Origin: Aliidiomarina sp.
GTDB lineage: Bacteria; Pseudomonadota; Gammaproteobacteria; Enterobacterales; Alteromonadaceae
Reading direction: 5' to 3'
DNA: 64,000 nt
Assembly (NCBI RefSeq): GCF_022565475.1
Contig: NZ_JAIUMR010000009.1
Location: 79,919-143,918 of the forward strand
Shown one piece after another: positions 28,145 through 36,686 of this stretch. The position numbers and the translations under genes are program-made. The stretch's first letter is position 1; each line of letters begins with the position of its first letter. The notes beneath the pieces were generated by a model. That model did no database searches. It was not told the origin of the DNA and was given only the letters and a program-made list of their open reading frames with translations.

Positions 28145-28705
28145 TCAGCTCGGCCAGAGCACTTTGGCGACAATCACACCGATAAAAGGCAGCATGGTCG
28201 CTGGAAATACAAAAATAATCAATGGCATCAGCAAGCGTACCGGAAGCTCTTGAGCGCGCTGTTCTATATCTTCAGCTAGCGCTTGCCGAAATGCACTCGC
28301 CTGCTCTGTTAATAATGGTGCAAGTGCACCGCCTTGCTGACTTGACTGAATGATCATGGTAGCAAACATACTCATTTCCGCACTTGGATTTCGTGTACGC
28401 AATCGCTGTATTGCCGTGACCATCGAATCACCGGTGCGAATTGCAGCTAATACTAGGTTGAGTTCCTGATCCATCGCTGAAGAAGTATTGCGCCTTAACA
28501 GTTGTTGCAGCGCCGACACTAGCGGTAAACCAGCCGATAACAGCATGGCTAAAAGTTCCATCGTCGCCGGCAACTGGCAACGCACGAGCTCAATCCGACG
28601 GCGACGGAATTGAGCAGCTTGCAACCAAGTTAGCATCCGCATCACCACGACGATCGCTACAAAACATAAACAGAACCCAGCCAAGCCGATCCATAGCGCC
28701 AACAT
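28145..28705 (-). CDS. tadC: Type II/IV secretion inner-membrane protein TadC
   Basis: A 186-residue T2SSF-domain protein. The core LPATMELLAMLLSAGLPLVSALQQL and the later FATMIIQSSQQGGALAPLL are typical. Hydrophobic stretches lie at about residues 1-22 and 150-180. TadC proteins are usually near 300 residues, so this lacks part of the N-terminal region. The ATG at 28705 overlaps the tadB stop by one base (TGATG); the frame stays open to 28792 within tadB. It forms the inner-membrane platform with TadB. Confidence 0.87.
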   Translation of the reverse strand: MLALWIGLAGFCLCFVAIVVVMRMLTWLQAAQFRRRRIELVRCQLPATMELLAMLLSAGLPLVSALQQLLRRNTSSAMDQELNLVLAAIRTGDSMVTAIQRLRTRNPSAEMSMFATMIIQSSQQGGALAPLLTEQASAFRQALAEDIEQRAQELPVRLLMPLIIFVFPATMLPFIGVIVAKVLWPS

Positions 28706-29562
28706 CAAAACACCACGTCTATTTTCAATAAGCGCTGCATCAACCAATGACCAGCCAACAACATGACGAGCATCACGCTCGCTAATGTCCAACCGATAGG
28801 ATGTCGGCTTAATTGCTCTATGGCTTGCTTTTCGATTAAATACAGTACCGCAAGCAAAAACAGAGGAAGCGCGGTCATCACTTTTCCTTGCAAACGACCT
28901 TGTGCGCTAAGACTTTTGATCCGCTGTTGTAATTGCTGCTTGCGCCGAAGAGTCTGCGCCAAGCTTTCCAATAACACGGCCTGCTTGCCTCCGAGCGATT
29001 GACCATGTTCAAACGCCAACTGAATACGGCGGCTATCGTCAGATGGATAGTGTTCAACAAACATTGAAAATACGTCATCGAGAGTTCGGCCAAGGCGAAT
29101 TTGCCGGCTAATCACACTAAGCTCTTGTTGCAACGGCGGATCTAACTCACTACTGGCAAAACGTAGTCCCTGCGTGAGCGTACCACCACTGCGCAGGGTT
29201 GTGGCGAGCAAGGTCAACATGCCGGGCAACTGCTTGTGAATCCATTCATACCGTTGTTGGCGTAAGTACCGATAACCACGCCAGGGAATGACAACAGCAA
29301 TGGCCAAGGCAACGATCATGGACCAGATCGAAGTCAACAATAAGACACTAATCACAAGCACGAGTGCGATAAAGAATAACCAAATAGCCAATAGGCCTCG
29401 AATCGGAATAAACAGAAACAGTGCAGTCAAATTACTCTGCCATTGCTGCTCGTAATGCTGACGATAGGCGTTGACTACGCGCTTCATGGCTAGCCCCAAA
29501 ATAATCAGCACGCAAGTGACACTTACACCGACGGCGAGACTCACCAGTGTGACGTCAGTCAT
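28705..29562 (-). CDS. tadB: Flp pilus inner-membrane platform protein TadB
   Basis: A 285-residue T2SSF protein with N-terminal membrane segments (VSLAVGVSVTCVLIILGLA and LFFIALVLVISVLLL), a central cytoplasmic domain with LPGMLTLLATTLRSGGTLTQGLRF and QLAFEHGQSLGGKQAVLLESLA, and C-terminal membrane segments. I start at the ATG at 29562 (MTDVTLVSLAVGV), overlapping tadA by eight bases; the frame remains open 37 codons further inside tadA. The tight overlaps show one translational unit from rcpC to tadC. Confidence 0.92.
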   Translation of the reverse strand: MTDVTLVSLAVGVSVTCVLIILGLAMKRVVNAYRQHYEQQWQSNLTALFLFIPIRGLLAIWLFFIALVLVISVLLLTSIWSMIVALAIAVVIPWRGYRYLRQQRYEWIHKQLPGMLTLLATTLRSGGTLTQGLRFASSELDPPLQQELSVISRQIRLGRTLDDVFSMFVEHYPSDDSRRIQLAFEHGQSLGGKQAVLLESLAQTLRRKQQLQQRIKSLSAQGRLQGKVMTALPLFLLAVLYLIEKQAIEQLSRHPIGWTLASVMLVMLLAGHWLMQRLLKIDVVF

Positions 29563-30799
29563 TACTGTCTCGACTCTGCAAGTGCTGCAAAAACTGTCCT
29601 CGACTGACATCATCCAGCTCGGATAGGAGCTCAGGCAGCTCTCCCATCCAGCGATGCTCACCCGCGTTTTCATCGAAGCAAATGATTTCCGCCAACTGCA
29701 TCACGTCGCCAGCTTGACCGCGCACCTCAGTCAAACTTTGCACACGACGGTTCCCATCTGCCATCCGGCCAATTTGGACAATCCAGTCAATTGCGCCAGC
29801 AATTTGTTGACGCACTGCGTGCAGTGGCAGGTCGAGCCCCGCCATGAGTACCATGGTTTCAAGGCGACTCAAGGCATCACGCGGAGTATTTGCATGCAAT
29901 GTTGTCATCGACCCAGCGTGTCCAGTATTCATCGCTTGCAGCATATCGAGGCTTTCGCCACCGCGGCATTCGCCAACCACAATACGATCCGGTCGCATTC
30001 TCAGCGCATTCATGACTAACTGACGAATTGTCACCGCGCCGACGCCCTCTTGATTCGCTGGACGTGCTTCTAAGGCAACTAAATTATCATGATCCAGTTT
30101 CAGTTCAGCCGCATCTTCGATGGTAATAATCCGTTCGTCCGCCCGCACTGAGTCTGCCAGAATATTCAACAAGGTTGTCTTTCCGCTGCCAGTGCCACCA
30201 CTAATAAGAATGTTCCGGCGCAGTTTCACGCCCCATTCTAAAAGCTCTGCCAAACTGCTCGAAACACTGCCAGAAGCAATCAACGTACTCATCGTTAATC
30301 GCTGACTACTGAACTTGCGTATCGTTAAACACGCGCCAGCAACGGCTAATGGTGGAATGACCGCATTGACTCGTGCACCATCCGCTAGACGAGCGTCGAC
30401 CATGGGTGAGCTTGCATCAATCCGCCGCCCTAAAGGCGCAACAATCCGGTCAATCACTTGCCGCAATGCGGCTTCATTGCGAAAATATACCGGGCAGCTC
30501 TTTAAGCACCCGGCCTGTTCGACATAGATCTGATCAAATCGATTCACCATGATTTCGGAAATTTGCGGATCACGTAAAAGTCCTTCTAGCGGACCAAGCC
30601 CGATAATGTCATCCAGCACGCGCTGGCTTAACTCCGCTTCCGAGGCATCAATTTGCCAATTCTCGCCACTACGCAATTGGGTTTGCAGACCATCACAGAC
30701 CAACTGCCGTAACGCTTCATCGTCGAGCTGCATGACATCGGTTTGATGCAAGTTCAACGTCGCCACAGTTCGAGTTAAGAGCGTATCATAAGTGCTCAT
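29555..30799 (-). CDS. tadA: Flp pilus assembly ATPase TadA (CpaF family)
   Basis: Secretion ATPase of 414 residues that powers Flp pilus export. Walker A ISGGTGSGKTTLLNIL lies near residues 200-214. The following Asp box VTIRQLVMNALRMRPDRIVVGECRGGE, and the His-box region GSMTTLHANTPRDALSRLETM, are the VirB11/CpaF signatures. The N-terminal SEIMVNRFDQIYVE segment is typical of CpaF. It overlaps rcpA by four bases and tadB by eight. This is the surest gene of the Tad cluster. Confidence 0.97.
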   Translation of the reverse strand: MSTYDTLLTRTVATLNLHQTDVMQLDDEALRQLVCDGLQTQLRSGENWQIDASEAELSQRVLDDIIGLGPLEGLLRDPQISEIMVNRFDQIYVEQAGCLKSCPVYFRNEAALRQVIDRIVAPLGRRIDASSPMVDARLADGARVNAVIPPLAVAGACLTIRKFSSQRLTMSTLIASGSVSSSLAELLEWGVKLRRNILISGGTGSGKTTLLNILADSVRADERIITIEDAAELKLDHDNLVALEARPANQEGVGAVTIRQLVMNALRMRPDRIVVGECRGGESLDMLQAMNTGHAGSMTTLHANTPRDALSRLETMVLMAGLDLPLHAVRQQIAGAIDWIVQIGRMADGNRRVQSLTEVRGQAGDVMQLAEIICFDENAGEHRWMGELPELLSELDDVSRGQFLQHLQSRDSND

Positions 30800-32232
30800 A
30801 GCCCCACCTCGGTTTCACGCAGGCCAGCACAGCCTAGCTGCTGAAACTGGCTCAACAACTGCTGTTGGCGTTCCCCCCGAGCTGCGTGCAGACGTTGCTG
30901 ACGACTCACATTCCGTGGCGTAATCACCACAACAACCTCACTTTGTTGATGACTTTGATCCTGACTACTCCAAAGACTTTGCCACCAATTCGGTCCGGAC
31001 ATGCTGCCCGGTAAGCCGCTGCGCACTGTGCTTTCCTCGTAATTAATCAAACCGGCGATCACTAAAGTTTCACCGTCATTGACGGTCACTGTGGTTTCGG
31101 TGCGACGACTACGCAACCCAGGCACCCCCTGCACGGCAACACTCATATCTGGGTGACTGAGTTCACTGATCACATGCGTGCGAATCTGATCGTTGGCGAC
31201 AAGAGCGGGGGCGACCTGCAGTTGCACTCCATAATTTTTAAAGGTTACGTCTTGCTGCCCGAGCGCATTAGACTGGGGCACGGGGATCTCACCACCGGCT
31301 AAGAAACTTGCTTGCGTACCACTTTCCACCCGTAAGCGCGGTGTTGCGAGTACTTGTCCTACACCGCGCTCCTGCACAAGATGAAGAATGCTTTGCAAGC
31401 TCGTCATCCAACCAATATAGCTATGATTCCCTCGTGCCAACTCTTGTAAGAGCTGGCTATCACCAGGAACGACATTAAGATCAACAGCAGCTGCAACACG
31501 CCAAAACTCGCCACCCACCGCGTCAGCAAGCACGCCGACAACAGGGCCCGCCGCCGTCGGTTGCCAGCGTAACCCGAGCTGCTGGAGCCAGCGCCGACTA
31601 ATTTCATAAACCTGCACCTCGAGTTCGATGATTTCTGCCGTTTCCGTCCGCTCTTGAAGGCCGTGCAATTGCAACTGAGGATATTCATTTTGCAGTGTTA
31701 ACAAAGCGTGAAATTGACTGCTCGGCACCGCACCGTGAAGATAGAGGTCGCCATATCGCCAAGTTAGCTCGACCGCTTCACTCGCTGCGCTGAGCGGTTC
31801 TAATCGTGGGGTAGCTAAGATAGCATCCACGCGGCCCTGCAACTGCCGATCTTCATTCGCGTAGACCCTAATTCGCCGACGCGACGGCTGTTCATCTTCA
31901 CTCCACCACATCAGATCAATGCTACCCGTGCTGAGGCCAATCAGTAGCAAGTTTTGATCATCGAGCATACGAGCTTCGACAATATCAGGTCGCGCGTTGG
32001 CAATACGTTGAATGGTCCGCGAACTCGATATCACTTCTAGGCTACCAATTTCCATTACCAAAGTTTCATTTTCTATGGTGTCGGCAATGCTCGGAACCGG
32101 CAGTAAACAAACACCGATTAGCGGCCAGAAAAGCATCAAGGTCTGCTGTCTCAGGAACTGTTTCAGGAACTGTCTCAGGAACTGTTTCAGGAACTGTCTC
32201 AGGAACTGGTTCAGGATTTGCAAGTTACACAT
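30796..32232 (-). CDS. rcpA: Flp pilus outer-membrane secretin RcpA (CpaC family)
   Basis: About 478 residues. The mature part has a BON/N-domain region (MEIGSLEVISSSRTIQRIANARPDIVEARM with QNLLLIGLSTGSIDLMWW), then a secretin domain with VLATPRLRVESGTQASFLAGGEIPVP, VAPALVANDQIRTHVISELS and ETLVIAGLI. Before the hydrophobic leader (MLFWPLIGVCLLPVPSIA) the frame encodes an odd run of QFLR/QFLK repeats made by 12-bp DNA repeats at 32149-32216. I start at the ATG at 32232, which has AAGGATGG about eight bases before it; ATGs at 32244 and 32136 are alternatives. Starting at 32136 would remove the repeat from the protein. Confidence 0.9.
   Translation of the reverse strand: MCNLQILNQFLRQFLKQFLRQFLKQFLRQQTLMLFWPLIGVCLLPVPSIADTIENETLVMEIGSLEVISSSRTIQRIANARPDIVEARMLDDQNLLLIGLSTGSIDLMWWSEDEQPSRRRIRVYANEDRQLQGRVDAILATPRLEPLSAASEAVELTWRYGDLYLHGAVPSSQFHALLTLQNEYPQLQLHGLQERTETAEIIELEVQVYEISRRWLQQLGLRWQPTAAGPVVGVLADAVGGEFWRVAAAVDLNVVPGDSQLLQELARGNHSYIGWMTSLQSILHLVQERGVGQVLATPRLRVESGTQASFLAGGEIPVPQSNALGQQDVTFKNYGVQLQVAPALVANDQIRTHVISELSHPDMSVAVQGVPGLRSRRTETTVTVNDGETLVIAGLINYEESTVRSGLPGSMSGPNWWQSLWSSQDQSHQQSEVVVVITPRNVSRQQRLHAARGERQQQLLSQFQQLGCAGLRETEVGL
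32149..32216. repeat. 12-bp tandem minisatellite in the rcpA leader
   Basis: Five full 12-bp units (TCTCAGGAACTG and TTTCAGGAACTG alternating) at 32149-32208 and a partial sixth to 32216. Because the unit is a multiple of three, copy-number change keeps the frame. On the coding strand the units read QFLR and QFLK. Confidence 0.97.
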
Positions 32233-32237
32233 ACGAA

Positions 32238-33068
32238 TTACCATCCTTGATCTGCTGCATAAGGTAGTTGTAAGGAAAATTGATTGTCGCTCTGATGTGG
32301 GATAATCCACTCCACAAGCGGTTTCCCAATGCGTTCGGGTGAATCATGAGCAAGATGTGGGTGGCGTAAAAGAATGTGTAACTGACCAGCGTCCAACCAG
32401 TAGTGTAATTTCGGTAAATCTTGATTCGGAACCGCAATAGTCAGCAAAGCCTGGTTCTGCTTGCCCCCGCGCTCACCGCTCGAGCTGGCGAACTGCCCAT
32501 CAATCGCGAGAATTGTTCGTCCCGCCATCAACAGCTGGCTACCTGTCGGATGGCGAGCATAAATGTCTAGTTGATCACCAACATAGAGGTTGCCGCCATG
32601 ATGCTGAGCATCATCGACACGAAAACTAAATGCGGTCTCTTCGGAATCTAAATGATGACTTAGACGGTTCTCATTGAAGAGCGTCAGATGCATTTCTTGT
32701 ATAGCTTTACCGCGCGCAATTGGGCTCATCAGATCACTCCGCACATAACGGCCTAAATAAGTAGCAGCTCTACTTGCAGGGATACTATCACTGGGTAAAG
32801 CATCGCGATTTAGCGTTCGTACTTGCATGTTTTCGGCCGAAAGCTGCGTGCCAGCCGGCAAGTTCTTGGCAGCGACCAGCACATCAATGACAACATTAGT
32901 ATTTTGTTCAGTGTGGTAACTTTGCCGATACTTTTCCGCTAAGTCATCTTCCATCTGTTGCACATGATCAGTGACAATATACCAAGCAATTAGCGCAGCG
33001 AATGCACCGATAGCCAATGGCAAGAGCAGCCAACCGTAGTTCTTCCAGTTCACATTGACGAACTTCAT
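32238..33068 (-). CDS. rcpC: Flp pilus assembly protein RcpC/CpaB
   Basis: A 276-residue protein with one N-terminal membrane segment (WLLLPLAIGAFAALIAWYIV) and a periplasmic SAF-type domain beginning VVIDVLVAAKNLPAGTQLSAENMQVRTL, then a CpaB/RcpC domain with GDQLDIYAR and LAIDGQF. The family supports the secretin. I start at the ATG at 33068 (MKFVNVNWKNYG); the frame stays open ten codons into the upstream gene. It overlaps the preceding gene by four bases and ends five bases before the rcpA start, so the rcpA ribosome site lies inside it. Confidence 0.9.
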   Translation of the reverse strand: MKFVNVNWKNYGWLLLPLAIGAFAALIAWYIVTDHVQQMEDDLAEKYRQSYHTEQNTNVVIDVLVAAKNLPAGTQLSAENMQVRTLNRDALPSDSIPASRAATYLGRYVRSDLMSPIARGKAIQEMHLTLFNENRLSHHLDSEETAFSFRVDDAQHHGGNLYVGDQLDIYARHPTGSQLLMAGRTILAIDGQFASSSGERGGKQNQALLTIAVPNQDLPKLHYWLDAGQLHILLRHPHLAHDSPERIGKPLVEWIIPHQSDNQFSLQLPYAADQGW

Positions 33069-33667
33069 AGTCGAGTACCTCGAACCGTCAGCAACCAACT
33101 GCGCCGATCACTAATTTTCCAACCGATGAGCGAACGACGTTCTTCTTGAGTGTCATAACTAAGAATAAAACTGCCTTGAAATGTCTCGTGCAGCAAGACA
33201 TCCACTTCTTGTTCATGTAACTGATCGAGAACACGACGATAAAGATCGTCCAAAGCCAAATCAAAAAAGTCTCTGTCGATACGGACTTCGCTATTTTCGT
33301 ACCAGCTTAAGTCATGCGTATTTAACGCTTCTGCGATGATCTGCGTCTCTGCCCAAAACCATTCCTGGTCATGGTCAAGATAGGTGAGCAAGTAGTCTTG
33401 GCCCATACAGTCAAAGCGCTTCGAGTTGCCAGACGTTAAATGTAGGCAATCCGGCCGATGACGCGATACCGCCGTCACAACCCGAACAAAGTCGACTGAC
33501 GGTGGCTGCAATTCCCAAATTCTGACTTCGAGTCCAAACACCAGACTGGCATCGAATTGTTCACGAACCACGAGCACCGCAGGAAGATGCTGCGGCGACG
33601 CCGAAGCGACACTAGAGGCGCTCGCTTGAGCCAGCATTAGCAGTAAAAATTGTCCCGTTAATAACAT
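33065..33667 (-). CDS. Exported protein of unknown function in the Tad locus
   Basis: About 200 residues. A signal peptide (LLTGQFLLLMLAQASASS) without a lipobox is followed by an acidic, aromatic-rich region (DQEWFWAETQIIAEALNTHD) and a C-terminal part ending SLIGWKISDRRSWLLTVRG. It has Cys residues spaced in the middle (PDCLHLTSGNSKRFDCMG), possibly a disulfide. I recognise no family. The ATG at 33667 follows GAGGTGACT; the frame opens at a GTG at 33673. It overlaps rcpC by four bases, so it is coupled to Tad translation. Confidence 0.75.
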   Translation of the reverse strand: MLLTGQFLLLMLAQASASSVASASPQHLPAVLVVREQFDASLVFGLEVRIWELQPPSVDFVRVVTAVSRHRPDCLHLTSGNSKRFDCMGQDYLLTYLDHDQEWFWAETQIIAEALNTHDLSWYENSEVRIDRDFFDLALDDLYRRVLDQLHEQEVDVLLHETFQGSFILSYDTQEERRSLIGWKISDRRSWLLTVRGTRL

Positions 33668-33682
33668 AGTCACCTCAATCCA

Positions 33683-34312
33683 CTAACACGTCAAAGCGCT
33701 GCCGCGACACAATGCATGGGCGGGTACAACGTCAATGTCAATATGCGCTAGTCGCAACTGTTGTGGCGCAAATTCACGGGCAAACGGCAATAGAGCTAAC
33801 AAGGGCTGAATGTGTTGAAAGCCCAACTGGTTGAGATAATGACTCGACGTCAGAGCTTGCGGACGGCTGCTAAGTTCTGCTAATGAGCGCGGCGCCCATG
33901 CATGATGGAGTCGACTGTAGCGTAACCACGGCTGTTCACTCGTTTGGTGTTGTAAAGTGGCAGTGGCTAAATTATCTGTCGTCAGCGAAAAATTGGATTG
34001 CCAGCTGATTAACTGCCAAATCGGCTGGATCGCTTGGGCAAATGGATAGGCTCGTGATTGCTCTAGCGCAAGCTGATAGTCTCCATCTAAGGGAATTTCA
34101 AAGGTTTCTTGATAGTCACTTAGGGTCAGCGGCGGCAGTTGTGCACTTTCACGGAGCGGTGCATCTGCCAATATAATTGGCAATAATTGTTGCCCTCGCC
34201 AACGCTGTTGCAAACTTTCATCGAGCAAAGGTAAACCGTACAGGGCGAGCATCGCCAAAAGGCTAATCGCTAGAGTCATTTCCAGTAACGCTTGTCCAAC
34301 ATCCTTGTTCAT
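33683..34312 (-). CDS. TadE-like prepilin-type protein
   Basis: A 209-residue protein with a class III-type signal: short leader then G-QALLEMTLAISLLAML, with Glu at +5 after the Gly, as in TadE/TadF pseudopilins. One membrane helix, then a periplasmic domain with paired Cys near the C-terminus (ALCRGSALTC). It is likely a minor pseudopilin processed by a prepilin peptidase, but that gene is not in this locus. It overlaps the upstream TadG-like gene by one base (TAATG). Confidence 0.72.
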   Translation of the reverse strand: MNKDVGQALLEMTLAISLLAMLALYGLPLLDESLQQRWRGQQLLPIILADAPLRESAQLPPLTLSDYQETFEIPLDGDYQLALEQSRAYPFAQAIQPIWQLISWQSNFSLTTDNLATATLQHQTSEQPWLRYSRLHHAWAPRSLAELSSRPQALTSSHYLNQLGFQHIQPLLALLPFAREFAPQQLRLAHIDIDVVPAHALCRGSALTC

Positions 34313-35520
34313 TATTGCCTCCTTAGTAATTCCAATTGCCAAAATGGTATGGCTTTGACGCGCACTTGCCACAAGGCGTTATGCAGATTTGCCGGTTCGC
34401 TGCGCTGATCGCGTCGCGGCCACCAGTCTTGAGGTCGCGAGAAGTAGATTTCAGCGCGTCCAGCGCCCCACACAGCGGAGTCTGTGGCATCGGGTTTAGA
34501 GCGTAACACCAAGGTAATTTGTGGCGCAGTTTGTTCGGCTTTCAATCGATAAAAACGTGGTATCGGGTGTCCACTGCCCATCATGCTGCCCAAGCGTCCC
34601 GCTCGCTGACTTGCCCGTCGATTGTAGCGGTAGCTCTCACCAAATCCCGCCGTTCGTCCGCGACTCGGTAAGCGCTGAGAAAAAAACGCCGAACCACCAC
34701 CCAGCCAGCTTTCTGATCCTCGCAGGAGCAAATCTTGATGGATCGATAAGGTATCGACACTCTGCCACTCAATGCGCTGTTGCAGCCGCTTAACATCGCT
34801 ACCGCCGGCTTTGCGGCCGTGCATCAAGCCTAAGTCGAACCAGCGATAGGTTCGCCGTTGCGAAAATGGATCTTGGCTTTCCTGCACCATACGCACATAG
34901 TCGTCATGGTCTGCCGTAGCAACCGTACGCTCTTGGAATCGCAGCCACAGCCCGTCAATATCAAGTAAGGTCTGATGATTGAGCAAGTGCAGCTGTAAGC
35001 GTTCATCGTTGCTCGCAACAACATGGTGAGCGGTCGCTAAAGTACTAAGCCAACTGGCTTGGTGAAAGACCCATTGAGCCTGTTGCAACAATTCGAGTAT
35101 GCCTTGTTGCGCCACCAGTAAACCGCGAACGCCAATTTGTACGGTGCCACGCATGCGCTGCAAGACCTGATACAAACTACGCGTGACCGCATTAACATAC
35201 GGGATCCAAGCGCTATAAAGCGCAATTTGCTCACTACTGTCACGCGCCATGTCATACCAAGTGTACACCCCAAGTAGCTGACCAATGACGACCTCATTGG
35301 CCAGCATGGCGCGATTGGTAATCGCTTTAAAGTTAAGATCGCGAGCAGCAATCACGGCAACACTCTCAGCTGCATATTCAGCAACTTGATTCGCGGCTGT
35401 TCGACGTTGCAATTGTTCAGTGCGTTCAACAATCAGTAGCGCAATAGCTAACATGCCGGCAACGATCAACGCCATGATCCAAAGGTAGAAACCCGCGACG
35501 CGCTGAGCCACCCGCATCAT
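34312..35520 (-). CDS. TadG-like Flp pilus assembly protein
   Basis: About 402 residues with one N-terminal membrane helix (YLWIMALIVAGMLAIALLIV) and a segment DLNFKAITNRAMLANEVVIGQ that matches the TadE/TadG-like family pattern (N-Q/F-A-x-T-N-R-A-M-x-A-N-x-V). The large periplasmic remainder is otherwise unrecognised; no von Willebrand domain is evident, unlike many TadG proteins. Its ATG directly follows the flp stop and a second ATG lies at 35517. A structural or assembly role is inferred from the locus. Confidence 0.72.
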   Translation of the reverse strand: MMRVAQRVAGFYLWIMALIVAGMLAIALLIVERTEQLQRRTAANQVAEYAAESVAVIAARDLNFKAITNRAMLANEVVIGQLLGVYTWYDMARDSSEQIALYSAWIPYVNAVTRSLYQVLQRMRGTVQIGVRGLLVAQQGILELLQQAQWVFHQASWLSTLATAHHVVASNDERLQLHLLNHQTLLDIDGLWLRFQERTVATADHDDYVRMVQESQDPFSQRRTYRWFDLGLMHGRKAGGSDVKRLQQRIEWQSVDTLSIHQDLLLRGSESWLGGGSAFFSQRLPSRGRTAGFGESYRYNRRASQRAGRLGSMMGSGHPIPRFYRLKAEQTAPQITLVLRSKPDATDSAVWGAGRAEIYFSRPQDWWPRRDQRSEPANLHNALWQVRVKAIPFWQLELLRRQ

Positions 35521-35838
35521 TTAATTGCCGGAGTTCGTAGCATCATCGTAATTGGCTAAGCCGTAATCTTGATTCGCGGTAGTAGAGGCCGCATTGGCTG
35601 CCTGTTCGGCTTGTGAAATCTCTTGCTGTGCCGACTGTCCTGAAATTTCCTTAGCGACACCAGCCATTTGCGTCCGTACCGTTTTACCAAAGAAGGAATA
35701 GACACCGATGGCAGCAACTACAACTAGGGCCAGAACAACGATATATTCGGTCATGCCTTGACCCATCATCTGGGTCCGCCGAACACTGTTCATCGCTCGC
35801 GAGGTTAAGGAAATAGGATTTGATTTGAACGTTTTCAT
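35521..35838 (-). CDS. flp: Flp family type IVb pilin
   Basis: The major Flp pilin, 105 residues. A leader of about 26 residues ends MMG, then QGMTEYIVVLALVVVAAIGV: cleavage after Gly gives Glu at +5 and Tyr at +6, the Flp signature. The C-terminal 50 residues are Gln/Ala/Asn-rich and longer than many Flp pilins. A strong GGAGGG precedes the ATG at 35838; the frame continues upstream without family likeness. It is the first gene of the Tad run. Confidence 0.92.
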   Translation of the reverse strand: MKTFKSNPISLTSRAMNSVRRTQMMGQGMTEYIVVLALVVVAAIGVYSFFGKTVRTQMAGVAKEISGQSAQQEISQAEQAANAASTTANQDYGLANYDDATNSGN

Positions 35839-35867
35839 ACTGCCCTCCATGAGCCTTTTGATGTGCG

Positions 35868-35882
35868 TGGCATTCATTGCCA
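35868..35882. promoter_or_regulatory. Dyad in the flp upstream region
   Basis: TGGCA at 35868-35872 and TGCCA at 35878-35882 are perfect inverted copies with a 5-base spacer, about 30 bases before the flp start codon. It is a candidate operator or leader hairpin. No promoter could be confidently assigned in the 97 bases between queE and flp. Confidence 0.4.
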
Positions 35883-35935
35883 TGTCTCATCAGCATAGAG
35901 AGCAATAGAAAAAAAGAAAAGTGGCGAGAGGGCTT

Positions 35936-36607
35936 TTAGGCGATTGACAAGTATTTATGTAATTGCACCGAAAGACGCCAATTCCGTTGACGACAAACTT
36001 TCATTGCCAGCTCCGTCGCGCGCGGCCGCTGGCTAATCGGCTGCAAACAAATCACCGTACCCGGCTGCACTGGGCAATCGAGCAAAAGTTGATCGAGCGC
36101 TTCAATGTGTTTTTCCATCGCCACCGGGTACTTTATTTCATCAGCGCGCAGCATGGCTTCGGCAAGCACGGGGTAGCCACCCGGCATATCGAGCTTAGGT
36201 GACACGGTCACCCAGGTTTGCGGGCTGGTCAGAACTAGAAAGGTTCCACTTGTTTCGATCTGCAGTCGATAACCTTCGGCTTCAAGAACCGCAGCCAAAG
36301 GCCGCAAATCATACATACATGGCTCACCGCCGGTGATCACAACGTGTTTGGCGGTGTACTTCAGGGCTTTAATTCGCGCTAACAGGTCTTCCGCACTAAC
36401 ATCCGCATAATGAGCGGTCGCGTCCGTTTTTAAAATGACCTGTTCAAGGTCAATTCGATCGGTCTCATTCTTATCCCATGTGTGCTGCGTATCACACCAT
36501 GGACATCCAACCGGGCAACCTTGCATGCGGATAAAAATTGCTGGTACGCCGGTAAACACGCCCTCGCCTTGAATTGTTTCAAACAATTCATTGATTGGAT
36601 AAATCAT
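35936..36607 (-). CDS. queE: 7-carboxy-7-deazaguanine synthase
   Basis: Radical SAM enzyme of queuosine synthesis that contracts carboxytetrahydropterin to carboxydeazaguanine. The 223-residue protein starts YPINELFETIQGEGVFTGVPAIFIR and has the cluster motif CPVGCPWC (Cys31, 35, 38), the spacing found in gammaproteobacterial QueE. GGEPCMYDL follows. It is divergent from queC, the next enzyme, over about 80 bases with a shared promoter region. Confidence 0.95.
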   Translation of the reverse strand: MIYPINELFETIQGEGVFTGVPAIFIRMQGCPVGCPWCDTQHTWDKNETDRIDLEQVILKTDATAHYADVSAEDLLARIKALKYTAKHVVITGGEPCMYDLRPLAAVLEAEGYRLQIETSGTFLVLTSPQTWVTVSPKLDMPGGYPVLAEAMLRADEIKYPVAMEKHIEALDQLLLDCPVQPGTVICLQPISQRPRATELAMKVCRQRNWRLSVQLHKYLSIA

Positions 36608-36686
36608 AAGTTCCCTACTGCTTCTGTCAGCATCTCGATTCGGTTAGACTACTAGTATAAGCGACCGCGCTAGTTAGGAGCAAAAG

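Noticed and set aside
30796..35838. Type II secretion or type IVa pilus operon
   Set aside because: CpaF-type ATPase, Flp pilin with E+5/Y+6 and CpaB/RcpC make it a Tad locus.
36608..36686. preQ1 riboswitch between queE and queC
   Set aside because: The 79-base gap lacks the compact pseudoknot pattern and fits a divergent promoter.
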